Source: Atherix ibis (lineage: Eukaryota; Arthropoda; Insecta; Diptera; Athericidae). From it: a DNA stretch of 64,000 nt. Shown piece by piece: positions 15,051 to 27,540 of this stretch. The stretch lies in contig CATQJD010000146.1 of assembly GCA_958298945.1 (NCBI GenBank), forward strand, positions 1,240,001 to 1,304,000, written 5' to 3'. The notes under the pieces are model-generated. The model was given only the letters and a program-made list of their open reading frames with translations. It made no database searches and had not been told where the DNA came from. The position numbers and the translations under genes are program-made. Each line of letters begins with the position of its first letter. Position 1 is the stretch's first letter.

Positions 15051-15890
15051 GTAGTATATTTAAGAGGAATATGAAGTAGTATATTTACGAGGAATATGAG
15101 GTAGTATATTTAAGAGGAATATGAAGTAGTATATTCAAGAGGAATATGAAGTAGTATATTTAAGAGGAATATGAAGTAGTATATTTAAGAGGAATATGCA
15201 GTAGTATATTTAAGAGAAATATGAAGTAGTATATTTAAGAGGAATATTAAGTAGTATATTTAAGAGGAATATTAAGTATTATATTTAAGAGGAATATGAA
15301 GTAGTATATTTAGGAGGAATATGAGGTAGTATATTTAAGAGGAATATGAAGTAGTATATTTAAGAGGAATATGCAGTAGTATATTTAAGAGAAATATGAA
15401 GTAGTATATTTAAGAGGAATATTAAGTAGTATATTTAAGAGGAATATTAAGTATTATATTTAAGAGGAATATGAAGTAGTATATTTAGGAGGAATATGAG
15501 GTAGTATATTTAAGAGGAATATGAAGTAGTATATTTAAGAGGAATATGAAGTAGTATATTTAAGAAGAATATGAAGTAGTATATTTAAGAGGAATATGAA
15601 GTAGTATATTTAAGAGGAATATTAAGTAGTATGTTTAAGAGGAATATTAAGTATTATATTTAAGAGGAATATGAAGTAGTATATTTAAGAGGAATATGAG
15701 GTAGTATATTTAAGAGGAATATAAAGTAGTACATTTAAGAGGAATATGAAGTAGTATATTTAAGAGGAATATGAAGTAGTATATTTAAGAGGAATATTAA
15801 GTAGTATATTTAAGAGGAATATTAAGTATTATATTTAAGAGGAATATGAAGTAGTATATTTAAGAGTAATATGAAGTAGTATATTTAAGA

Positions 15891-18234
15891 GAAATAAGAA
15901 GTAGTATATTTAAGAGAAATAATAAGAAGTATATTTAAGAGGAATATTAAGTATTACATTTAAGATGAATATTAAGTACTATATTTAAGAGTAATATGAA
16001 GTAGTATATTTAAGAGTAATATGAAGTAGTATATTTAAGAGAAATATGAAGTAGTATATATAAGAGAAATAATAAGTAGTATATTTAAGAGGAATATTAA
16101 GTATTACATTTAAGATGAATATTAAGTACTATATTTAGGAGTAATATGAAGTAGTATATTTAAGAGGAATATGAAGTAGTATATTTAAGAGGAATATGAA
16201 GTAGTATATTTAAAGAAATATGAAGTAGTATATTTGCGAAATAATAAGTAGTATATTTAAGAGGAATATGCAGTAGTATATTTAAGAGGAATATGAAGTA
16301 TTATATTTAAGAGGAATATGGAGTATTATATTTAAGAGGAATATGCAGTAGTATATTTATTAGGAATATGAAGTATTATTTTTAAGACGAATATGAAGTA
16401 GTATATTTAAGAGGAATATTAAGTAGCATATTTAAGAGGAATATGAAGTAGTATATTTAAGAGGAATATGAGGTAGTATATTTAAGAGGAATATGAAGTA
16501 GTATATTTAGGAGGAATATGAAGTAGTATATTTAAGAGGAATATGAAGTAGTATACTTAAGAGAAATATGAAGTAGTGTATTTAGGAGAAATAATAAGTA
16601 GTATATTTAAGAGGAATATGCAGTAGTATATTTAAGAGGAATATGCAGTAGTATATTTAAGAGAAATATTAAGTAGTATATTTAAGAGGAATATTAAGTA
16701 GTATATTTAAGAGGAATATTTAGTATTATATTTAAGAGGAATATGAAGTAGTATATTTAAGAGGAATATGAGGTAGTATATTTAAGAGGAATATGAAGTA
16801 GTATATTTAAGAGGAATATGAAGTAGTATATTTAAGAGGAATATGAAGTAGTATATTTAAGAGGAATATTAAGTAGTATATTTAAGAGGAATATTAAGTA
16901 TTATATTTAAGATGAATATGAAGTAGTATATTTAAGAGGAATATGAGGTAGTATATTTAAGAGGAATATGAAATAGTATATTTAAGAGGAATATGAAGTA
17001 GTATATTTAAGAGGAATATGAAGTAGTATATTTAAGAGAAATATGAAGTAGTATATTTAAGAGAAATAAGAAGTAGTATATTTAAGAGAAATAATAAGAA
17101 GTATATTTAAGAGGAATATTAAGTATTACATTTAAGATGAATATTAAGTACTATATTTAAGAGTAATATGAAGTAGTATATATAAGAGTAATATGAAGTA
17201 GTATATTTAAGAGAAATATGAAGTAGTATATATAAGAGAAATAATAAGTAGTATATTTAAGAGGAATATTAAGTATTACATTTAAGATGAATATTAAGTA
17301 CTATATTTAGGAGTAATATGAAGTAGTATATTTAAGAGGAATATGAAGTAGTATATTTAAGAGGAATATGAAGTAGTATATTTAAAGAAATATGAAGTAG
17401 TATATTTGCGAAATAATAAGTAGTATATTTAAGAGGAATATGCAGTAGTATATTTAAGAGGAATATGAAGTATTATATTTAAGAGGAATATGGAGTATTA
17501 TATTTAAGAGGAATATGCAGTAGTATATTTATTAGGAATATGAAGTATTATTTTTAAGACGAATATGAAGTAGTATATTTAAGAGGAATATTAAGTAGCA
17601 TATTTAAGAGGAATATGAAGTAGTATATTTAAGAGGAATATGAGGTAGTATATTTAAGAGGAATATGAAGTAGTATATTTAGGAGGAATATGAAGTAGTA
17701 TATTTAAGAGGAATATGAAGTAGTATACTTAAGAGAAATATGAAGTAGTGTATTTAGGAGAAATAATAAGTAGTATATTTAAGAGGAATATGCAGTAGTA
17801 TATTTAAGAGGAATATGCAGTAGTATATTTAAGAGAAATATTAAGTAGTATATTTAAGAGGAATATTAAGTAGTATATTTAAGAGGAATATTTAGTATTA
17901 TATTTAAGAGGAATATGAAGTAGTATATTTAAGAGGAATATGAGGTAGTATATTTAAGAGGAATATGAAGTAGTATATTTAAGAGGAATATGAAGTAGTA
18001 TATTTAAGAGGAATATGAAGTAGTATATTTAAGAGGAATATTAAGTAGTATATTTAAGAGGAATATTAAGTATTATATTTAAGATGAATATGAAGTAGTA
18101 TATTTAAGAGGAATATGAGGTAGTATATTTAAGAGGAATATGAAATAGTATATTTAAGAGGAATATGAAGTAGTATATTTAAGAGGAATATGAAGTAGTA
18201 TATTTAAGAGAAATATGAAGTAGTATATTTAAGA
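15891..18234 (+). repeat. 1,172-bp tandem duplication
   Basis: Copy 1 is about 15891..17062 and copy 2 about 17063..18234. Three independent markers give the same offset of 1,172 bp: GAAATAAG at 15891 and 17063, TAAAGAAATA at 16211 and 17383, and TTTAGGAG at 16581 and 17753. I noticed very few differences between the copies, so the event looks recent. The unit is 3 bp short of 47 monomers because it contains shortened monomers. Copy 2 ends where AAATAAGAAG becomes AAATAATAAG. Confidence 0.88.
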
Positions 18235-20091
18235 GAAATAATAAGTAGTATATTTAAGAGGAATATTAAGTATTACATTTAAGATGAATATTAAGTACTA
18301 TATTTAAGAGTAATATGAAGTAGTATATTTAAGAGGAATATGAAGTAGTATATTTAAGAGGAATATGAAGTAGTATATTTAAGGGGCATATGAAGTAGTA
18401 TATTTAAGAGGAATATTAAGTAGTATATTTAAGAGGAATATTAAGTATTATATTTAAGAGGAATATGAAGTAGTATATTTAAGAGGAATATGAGGTAGTA
18501 TATTTAAGAGGAATATGAAGTAGTATATTTAAGAGGAATATGAAGTAGTATATTTAAGAGGAATATTAAGTAGCATATTTAAGAGGAATATGCAGTAGTA
18601 TATTTAAGAGGAATATTAAGTATTGCATTTAAGATGAATTTTAAGTACTATATTTAAGAGTAATATGAAGTAGTATATTTAAGAGGAATATGAAGTAGTA
18701 TATTTAAGAGGAATATGAAGTAGTATATTTAAGAGGAATATGAAGTAGTATATTTACGAGGAATATTAAGTAGTATATTTAAGAGGAATATTAAGCATAA
18801 TATTTAAGAGGAATATGAAGTAGTATATTTAAGAGGAATATGAGGTAGTATATTTAAGAGGAATATGAAGTAGTATATTTAAGAGGTATATGAAGTAGTA
18901 TATTAAAGAGGAATATGAAGTAGTATATTTAAGAGAAATATGAAGTAGTATATTTAAGAGAAATAATTAGTAGTATATTTAAGAGGAATATGCAGTAGTA
19001 TATTTAAGAGGAATATGCAGTAGTATATTTAAGAGAAATATGAAGTAGTATATTTAAGAGGAATATTAAGCAGTATATTTAAGAGGAATATTAAGTATTA
19101 TATTTAAGAGGAATATGAAGTAGTATATTTAAGAGGAATATGAGGTAGTATATTTAAGAGGAATATGAAGTAGTATATTTAAAAGGAATATGAAGTAGTA
19201 TATTTAAGAGGAATATGAAGTATTATATTTAAGAGGAATATTAAGTAGTATATTTAAGAGGAATATTAAGTATTATATTTAAGAGGAATATGAAGTAGTA
19301 TATTTAAGAGGAATATGAGGTAGAATATTTAAGAGAAATATGAAGTAGTATATTTAAGAGGAATATGAAGTAGTATATTTAAGAGGCATATGAAGTAGTA
19401 TATTAAAGAGAAATATGAGGTAGTATGTTTAAGAGAAGTAATAAGTAGTATATTTAAGGGGAATATTAAGTATTACATTTAAGATGAATATTAAGTACTA
19501 TATTTAAGAGTAATATGAAGTAGTATATTTAAGAGGAATATGAAGTAGTATATTTAAGAGGAATATGAAGTATTATATTTAAGAGGAATATGAAGTAGTA
19601 TATTTAAGAGGAATATTTAGTAGTATATTTAAGAGGAATATTAAGTATTATATTTAAGAGGAATATGAAGTAGTATATTTAAGAGGAATATGAGGTAGTA
19701 TATTTAAGAGGAATATTAAGTAGTATATTTAAGAGGAATATGAAGTAGTATATTTAAGAGGAATATGAAGTAGTATATTTAAGAGAAAAATGAAGTAGTA
19801 TATTTAAGAGAAATATGAAGTAGTATATTTAAGAGGAATATGAAGTAGTATATTTAAGAAGAATATGAAGTAGTGTATTTAAGAGGAATATGAAGTTTTA
19901 TATTTAAGAGAAATATGCACTAGTATATTTAAGAGGAATATGAAGTAGTATATTTAGGAGGAATATTAAGTATTATATTTAAGAGGAATATGAAGTCATT
20001 TATTTAAGAGGCATATGAAGTAGTATATTTAAGAGGAATACGAAGTAGTATATTTAAGAGGAATATGAAGTAGTATATTTAAGAGGAATAG

Positions 20092-20160
20092 GAATTATTA
20101 TATTTAAGAAGAATATTAAGTATAATATTTAAAAGGATTATGCATTAGTATATTTAAGAG
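20092..20160 (+). repeat. Direct-orientation partner of the inverted patches
   Basis: This 69-bp stretch carries the rare monomers TTTAAGAAGAATATT, AAGTATAATATTTAAAAGG and ATTATGCATTAG. Its reverse complement, with three visible differences, forms the inverted patch at 20496..20564. It is repeated at about 22303..22371 in the second 2,211-bp copy. It is the likely template or sister of the inverted segment. Confidence 0.8.
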
Positions 20161-20495
20161 GAATATGAAGTAGTATATTTAAGAGTAATATGAAGTATTA
20201 TATTTAAGAGGAATATGAAGTAGTATATTTAAGAGAAATATGAAGTAGTATATTTAAAAAATATGAAGTAGTATATTTAAGAGGAATATGAAGTAGTATA
20301 TTTAAGAGAAATATGCACTAGTATATTCAAGAGGAATATGAAGTTGTATATTTAAGAGGAATATGAAATAGTATATTGAAGAGGAATATGCAGTAGTATA
20401 TTTAAGAGAAATATGAAGTAGTATATTTAAGAGAAATATGAAGTAGTATATTTAAGAGAAATATGAAGTAGTATATTTTTTTAAAGGAATATGAA

Positions 20496-20594
20496 CTCTT
20501 AAATATACTACTGCATAATCCTTTTAAATATTATACTTAATATTCCTCTTAAATATAATACTTCCTATTATATTTAAGAGGAATATTAAGTATA
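20496..20594 (-). repeat. Inverted satellite patch with perfect hairpin, copy 1
   Basis: Bases 20496..20564 are minus-oriented satellite, the reverse complement of 20092..20160 with three differences. The array then returns to + orientation, and the switch makes a perfect inverted repeat. The left arm 20532..20559 and right arm 20567..20594 are 28 bp each, separated by the 7-base loop ACTTCCT. The arms include CTTAATATTCCTC and its complement GAGGAATATTAAG. A T-rich run (TATTTTTTTAAAGG) sits at the left junction near 20475..20487, which may mark the breakpoint. Confidence 0.9.
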
Positions 20595-21464
20595 TTTAAG
20601 AGGAATATGAAGTAGTATATTTAAGAGAAATATGCACTAGTATATTCAAGAGTAATATGAAGTAGTATATTTAAGAGAAATATGAAGTAGTATATTTAAG
20701 AGGAATATGAAGTAGTATATTTAAGAGAAATATGCACTAGTATATTTAAGAGTAATATGAAGTAGTATATTTAAGAGAAATATGAAGTAGTATATTTAAG
20801 ACGAATATGAAGTAGTATATTTAAGAGAAATATGAAGTAGTATATTTAAGAGGAATATGCAGTAGTATATTTAAGAGGAATATTAAGTAGTGTATTTAAG
20901 AGGAATATGAAGAAGTATATTTAAGAGGAATATTAAGTAGTATATTTAAGAGGAATATTAAGTATTATATTTAAGAGGAATATGAAGTAGTATATTTAAG
21001 AGGAATATGAAGTAGTATATTAAAGAGGAATATGAAGTAGTATATTTTATAGGAATATGAAGTAGTATATTTAAGAGAAATATGAAGTAGTATATTTAAA
21101 AGGAATATGAAGTAGTATATTTAAGAAGAATATGAAGAAGTATATTTAAGAGGAATATGAAGTAGTATATTTAAGAGGAATATGCAGTAGTATATTTAAG
21201 AGGAATATTAAGTAGTGTATTTAAGAGGAATATGAAGTAGTATATTTAAGAGGAATATTAAGTAGTATATTTAAGAGGAATATGAAGTAGTATATTTAAG
21301 AGGAAAATGAAGTAGTATATTTAAGAGGAATATGAAGTTGTATATTTAAGAGGAATATGAAGTAGTATATTGAAGAGGAATATGCAGTAGTTTATTTAAG
21401 AGAAATATGAAGTAGTATATTTAAGAGAAATATGAAGTAGTATATTTTTTTAAAGGAATGTGAA

Positions 21465-21563
21465 CTCTTAAATATACTACTGCATAATCCTTTTAAATAT
21501 TATACTTAATATTCCTCTTAAATATAATACTTCCTATTATATTTAAGAGGAATATTAAGTATA
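21465..21563 (-). repeat. Inverted satellite patch with perfect hairpin, copy 2
   Basis: Same structure as the patch 969 bp upstream. The arms are 21501..21528 and 21536..21563 with the loop ACTTCCT. The left junction reads GGAATGTGAACTC rather than GGAATATGAACTC, which distinguishes this member of the pair and recurs in the fourth copy. Confidence 0.9.
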
Positions 21564-22706
21564 TTTAAGAGGAATATGAAGTTGTATATTTAAGAGGAAT
21601 ATGAAGTAGTATATTGAAGAGGAATATGCAGTAGTATATTTAAGAGAAATATGAAGTAGTATATTTAAGAGGAATATGAAGTAGTATATTTAAGAAGAAT
21701 ATGCAGTAGTATATTTAAGAGGAATATGAAGTAGTATATTTAAGAGAAATATGCACTAGTATATTCAAGAGTAATATGAAGTAGTATATTTAAGAGAAAT
21801 ATGAAGTAGTATATTTAAGAGGAATATGAAGTAGTATATTTAAGAGAAATATGCACTAGTATATTCAAGAGTAATATGAAGTAGTATATTTAAGAGAAAT
21901 ATGAAGTAGTATATTTAAGACGAATATGAAGTAGTATATTTAAGAGAAATATGAAGTAGTATATTTAAGAGGAATATGCAGTAGTATATCTAAGAGGAAT
22001 ATTAAGTAGTGTATTTAAGAGGAATATGAAGTAGTATATTTAAGAGGAATATTAAGTAGTATATTTAAGAGGAATATTAAGTATTATATTTAAGAGGAAT
22101 ATGAAGTAGTATATTTAAGAGGAATATGAAGTAGTATATTAAAGAGGAATATGAAGTAGTACATTTTATAGGAATATGAAGTAGTATATTTAAGAGAAAT
22201 ATGAAGTAGTATATTTAAGAGGAATATGCAGTAGTATATTTAGGAGGAATATTAAGTAGTGTATTTAAGAGGAATATGAAGTAGTATATTTAAGAGGAAT
22301 AGGAATTATTATATTTAAGAAGAATATTAAGTATAATATTTAAAAGGATTATGCATTAGTATATTTAAGAGGAATATGAAGTAGTATATTTAAGAGTAAT
22401 ATGAAGTATTATATTTAAGAGGAATATGAAGTAGTATATTTAAGAGAAATATGAAGTAGTATATTTAAAAAATATGAAGTAGTATATTTAAGAGGAATAC
22501 GAAGTAGTATATTTAAGAGAAATATGCACTAGTATATTCAAGAGGAATATGAAGTTGTATATTTAAGAGGAATATGAAATAGTATATTGAAGAGGAATAT
22601 GCAGTAGTATATTTAAGAGAAATATGAAGTAGTATATTTAAGAGAAATATGAAGTAGTATATTTAAGAGAAATATGAAGTAGTATATTTTTTTAAAGGAA
22701 TATGAA

Positions 22707-22805
22707 CTCTTAAATATACTACTGCATAATCCTTTTAAATATTATACTTAATATTCCTCTTAAATATAATACTTCCTATTATATTTAAGAGGAATATTAA
22801 GTATA
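22707..22805 (-). repeat. Inverted satellite patch with perfect hairpin, copy 3
   Basis: The counterpart of the 20496 patch in the second 2,211-bp copy. The arms are 22743..22770 and 22778..22805 with the same 7-base loop. The left junction is GGAATATGAACTC, as in copy 1. Confidence 0.9.
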
Positions 22806-23675
22806 TTTAAGAGGAATATGAAGTAGTATATTTAAGAGAAATATGCACTAGTATATTCAAGAGTAATATGAAGTAGTATATTTAAGAGAAATATGAAGTA
22901 GTATATTTAAGAGGAATATGAAGTAGTATATTTAAGAGAAATATGCACTAGTATATTTAAGAGTAATATGAAGTAGTATATTTAAGAGAAATATGAAGTA
23001 GTATATTTAAGACGAATATGAAGTAGTATATTTAAGAGAAATATGAAGTAGTATATTTAAGAGGAATATGCAGTAGTATATTTAAGAGGAATATTAAGTA
23101 GTGTATTTAAGAGGAATATGAAGAAGTATATTTAAGAGGAATATTAAGTAGTATATTTAAGAGGAATATTAAGTATTATATTTAAGAGGAATATGAAGTA
23201 GTATATTTAAGAGGAATATGAAGTAGTATATTAAAGAGGAATATGAAGTAGTATATTTTATAGGAATATGAAGTAGTATATTTAAGAGAAATATGAAGTA
23301 GTATATTTAAAAGGAATATGAAGTAGTATATTTAAGAAGAATATGAAGAAGTATATTTAAGAGGAATATGAAGTAGTATATTTAAGAGGAATATGCAGTA
23401 GTATATTTAAGAGGAATATTAAGTAGTGTATTTAAGAGGAATATGAAGTAGTATATTTAAGAGGAATATTAAGTAGTATATTTAAGAGGAATATGAAGTA
23501 GTATATTTAAGAGGAAAATGAAGTAGTATATTTAAGAGGAATATGAAGTTGTATATTTAAGAGGAATATGAAGTAGTATATTGAAGAGGAATATGCAGTA
23601 GTTTATTTAAGAGAAATATGAAGTAGTATATTTAAGAGAAATATGAAGAAGTATATTTTTTTAAAGGAATGTGAA

Positions 23676-23774
23676 CTCTTAAATATACTACTGCATAATC
23701 CTTTTAAATATTATACTTAATATTCCTCTTAAATATAATACTTCCTATTATATTTAAGAGGAATATTAAGTATA
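23676..23774 (-). repeat. Inverted satellite patch with perfect hairpin, copy 4
   Basis: The counterpart of the 21465 patch in the second 2,211-bp copy. The arms are 23712..23739 and 23747..23774 with the same 7-base loop. It shares the GGAATGTGAACTC junction with copy 2. The monomer just before it reads GAAGAAGTATATTTTTTT, where copy 2 has GAAGTAGTATATTTTTTT. Confidence 0.9.
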
Positions 23775-24512
23775 TTTAAGAGGAATATGAAGTTGTATAT
23801 TTAAGAGGAATATGAAGTAGTATATTGAAGAGGAATATGCAGTAGTATATTTAAGAGAAATATGAAGTAGTATATTTAAGAGGAATATGAAGTAGTATAT
23901 TTAAGAAGAATATGCAGTAGTATATTTAAGAGGAATATGAAGTAGTATATTTAAGAGAAATATGCACTAGTATATTCAAGAGTAATATGAAGTAGTATAT
24001 TTAAGAGAAATATGAAGTAGTATATTTAAGAGGAATATGAAGTAGTATATTTAAGAGAAATATGCACTAGTATATTCAAGAGTAATATGAAGTAGTATAT
24101 TTAAGAGAAATATGAAGTAGTATATTTAAGACGAATATGAAGTAGTATATTTAAGAGAAATATGAAGTAGTATATTTAAGAGGAATATGCAGTAGTATAT
24201 CTAAGAGGAATATTAAGTAGTGTATTTAAGAGGAATATGAAGTAGTATATTTAAGAGGAATATTAAGTAGTATATTTAAGAGGAATATTAAGTATTATAT
24301 TTAAGAGGAATATGAAGAAGTATATTTAAAAGGAATATGAAGTAGTATATTAAAGAGGAATATGAAGTAGTATATTTTATAGGAATATGAAGTAGTATAT
24401 TTAAGAGAAATATGAAGTAGTATATTTAAGAGGAATATGCAGTAGTATATTTAGGAGGAATATTAAGTAGTGTATTTAAGAGGAATATGAAGTAGTATAT
24501 TTAAGAGGAATA

Positions 24513-27500
24513 TTAAGTAGTATATTTAAGAGGAATATTAAGTATTATATTTAAGAGGAATATGAAGTAGTACATTTAAGAGGAATATGAAGTAGTATAT
24601 TAAAGAGGAATATGAAGTAGTATATTTTATAGGAATATGAAGTAGTATATTTAAGAGGAATATGAAGAAGTATATTTAAGAGAAATATGAAGTAGTATAT
24701 TTAAGAGGAATATGCAGTAGTATATTTAAGAGGAATATGAAGTAGTATATTTAAGAGGAATATGAAGTAGTTTATTTAAGAAGAATATGAAGCAGTAAAT
24801 TTGAGAGGAATATGAAGTAGTATATTTAAGAGGAATATGCAGTAGTATATTTAAGAGGAATATTAAGTATACTATTTAAGAGGAATATGCAGTAAAAATA
24901 TTTAAGAGAAATATGAAGTAGTATATTTAAGAGGAATATGAAGTAATATATTTAAGAGTAATATGAAGTAGTATATTTAAGAGGAATATGCAGTAGTATA
25001 TTTAAGAGAAATATCAAGTAGTATATTTAATAGGAATATAAAGTAGTATATTTAAGAGGAATATGAAGTAGTATATTTAAGAAGAATATTATGTATTATA
25101 TTTGAGAGGAATATTAAGTATTATATTTAAGAGGAATATGAAGTAGTATATTTAAGAGAATATGAAGTAGTATATTTAAGAGGAATATGCAGTATTATAT
25201 TTAAGAGAAATATGAAATAGTATATTTAAGAGGAATATGAAGTAGTATATTTAAGAGGAATATTAATGAGTATATTTAAGAGGAATATGAAGTAGTATAT
25301 TGAAGAGGAATATGCAGTAGTATATTTAAGAGTAATATGAAGTAGCATATTTAAGAGGCATATGAAGTAGTATATTTAAGAGGAATATGAAGTAGTATAT
25401 TTAAGAAGAATATGAAGTAGTATATTTAAAAGGAATATTAAGTAGTATATTTAAGAGGAATATTAAGTATTATATTTAAGAGGAATATGAAGTAGTATAT
25501 TTAAGAGGAATATGAGGTAATATATTTAAGAGGAATATGAAGTAGTATATTTAAGAGAAATATGAAGTAGTATATTTAAGAGGAATATGAAGTAGTATAT
25601 TTAAGAGGAATATTAAGTAGTATATTTAAGAGGAATGTTAAGTATTATATTTAAGAGGAATATGAAGTAGTATATTTAAGAGGAATATGAGGTAGTATAT
25701 TTAAGAGGAATATGAAGTAGTATATTTAAGAGGAATATGAAGTAGTATATTTAAGAGGAATATGAAGTATTATATTTAAGAGAAATATGAAGTAGTATAA
25801 TTAAGAGAAATAATAAGTAGTATATTTAAGAGGAATATGAAGTAGTATATTTAAGAGGAATATGAAGTAGTGTATTTAAGACGAATATGAAGTAGTATAT
25901 TTAAAGAAATATGAAGTAGTATATTTAAGCGAAATAATAAGTAGTATATTTAAGAGGAATATGCAGTAGTATATTTAAGAGGAATATGAAGTATTATATT
26001 TAAGAGGAATATGGTATATTATATTTAAGAGGAATATGCAGTAGTATATTTATTAGGAATATGAAGTATTATTTTTAAAACGAATATGAAGTAGTATATT
26101 TAAGAGGAATATGAAGTAGCATATTTAAGAGGAATATGCGGTAATATATTTAAGAGCAATATTAAGTATTACATTTAAGATGAATATTAAGTACTATATT
26201 TAAGAGTAACATGAAGTAGTATATTTAAGAGGAATATGAAGTAGTATATTTAAGAGGAATATGAAGTAGTATATTTAAGAGGAATATGAAGTAGTATATT
26301 GAAGAGGAATATGCAGTAGTATATTTAAGAGGAATATGAAGTAGTATATTTAAGAGGAATATTAAGTATTACATTAAAGATGAATTTTAAGTATTATATT
26401 TAAGAGTAATATGAAGTAGTATATTTAAGAGGAATATGAAGTAGTATATTTAAGAGGAATATGAAGTAGTATATTTAAGAAGAATTTGAAGTAGTATATT
26501 TAAAAGAATAATAAGTAGTATATTTAAGAGGAATATGAAGTAGTATATTTAAGAGGAATATGAAGTAGTATATTTAAGAGGAATATGAAGTAGTATATTT
26601 AAGAGGAATATTAAGTAGTATATTTAAGAGGAATATGAAGTAGTATATTTAAGAGGAATATGAAGTAGTATATTTAAGAGAAATAATAAGTAGTATATTT
26701 AAGAGGAATATGAAGTAGTATATTTAAGAGAAATATGAAGTAGTATATTTAAGAGGAATATGAAGTAGTATATTTAAAGAAATATGAAGTAGTATATTTA
26801 AGCGAAATAATAAGTAGTATATTTAAGAGGAATATGCAGTAGTATATTTAAGAGGAATATGAAGTAGTATATTTAAGAGGAATATGAAGTAGCAGATTTA
26901 AGAGGAATATGCGGTAGTATATTTTAGAGCAATATTAAGTATTACATTTAAGATGAATATTAAGTACTATATTTAAGAGTAATATGAAATAGTATATTTA
27001 AGAGGAATATGAAGTAGTATATTTAAGAGGAATATGAAGTAGTATATTTAAGAGGAATATGAAGTAATATATTTAAGAGGAATATTAAGTAGTATATTTA
27101 AGAGGAATATTAAGTATTATATTTAAGAGGGATATGAAGTAGTATATTTAAGAGGAATATGAAGTAGTATATTTAAGAGGAATATGAAGTAGTATATTTA
27201 AGAGGAATATGAAGTAGTATATTTAAGAGAAATATGAAGTAGTATATTTAAGAGAAATAATAAGTAGTATATTTAAGAGGAATACGAAGTAGTATATTTA
27301 AGAGGAATATGAAGTAGTATATTTAAGAGGAATATGCAGTAGTATATTTAAGAGGAATATACAGTAGTACATTTAAGAGGAATATGAAGTAGTTTATTTA
27401 AGAGAAATAATAAGTAGTATATTTAAGAGGAATATGCAGTAGTATATTTAAGAGGAATATGAAGAATTATATTTAAGAGGAACATGGAGTATTATATTTA

Positions 27501-27540
27501 AGAGGAATATGCAGTAGTATATTTATGAGGAATATGAAGT
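24513..27540 (+). repeat. Satellite, transitional block with block-B cassettes
   Basis: Plain 25-bp satellite with scattered variants, including TATACTATTTAAG near 24868 and AAAAATATTTAAG near 24895. Block-B cassettes (TATTACATTT with TACTATATTT or TATTATATTT) reappear near 26167, 26367 and 26940, so this is block-B material beyond the 2,211-bp duplication. Shortened monomers TTTAAAGAAATATG followed by TTTAAGCGAAATAATAAG occur at about 25895 to 25940 and 26773 to 26815, as in block B. Nothing non-satellite was seen. Confidence 0.75.

Larger units (their letters stand above)
7950..20090 (+). repeat. Satellite block B: TATTAC/TACTAT cassettes in exact 25-bp phase
   Basis: The defining cassette is a three-monomer run with AAGTATTACATTT, then AAGATGAATATTAAG with TACTATATTT, then AAGAGTAATATG. 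Its TATTAC marker occurs at 8881, 9731, 10405, 11080, 11430, 12180, 12705, 13252, 14052, 14402, 14752, 15952, 16102, 17124, 17274, 18271, 18621 (as TATTGC) and 19471. Most spacings are exact multiples of 25 (850, 675, 350, 750, 525, 800, 350, 350, 1200, 150). The few that are not span short monomers such as TTTAAAGAAATATG and TTTGCGAAATAATAAG. The pattern fits growth by unequal exchange in register between monomers. There are no genes. Confidence 0.8.
20091..24512 (+). repeat. 2,211-bp tandem duplication carrying inverted patches
   Basis: Copy 1 is about 20091..22301 and copy 2 about 22302..24512. The opening marker GGAATTATTA sits at 20091 and 22302. The GAACTCTT junction sits at 20493 and 21462 in copy 1 and at 22704 and 23673 in copy 2, again 2,211 bp apart. 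Within each copy the two inverted patches are 969 bp apart, so a smaller duplication came first and the larger one later. Other shared markers are CACTAGTATATTCAAG and TTTTATAGGAATATG. Only a few point differences were seen between the copies. Confidence 0.9.
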
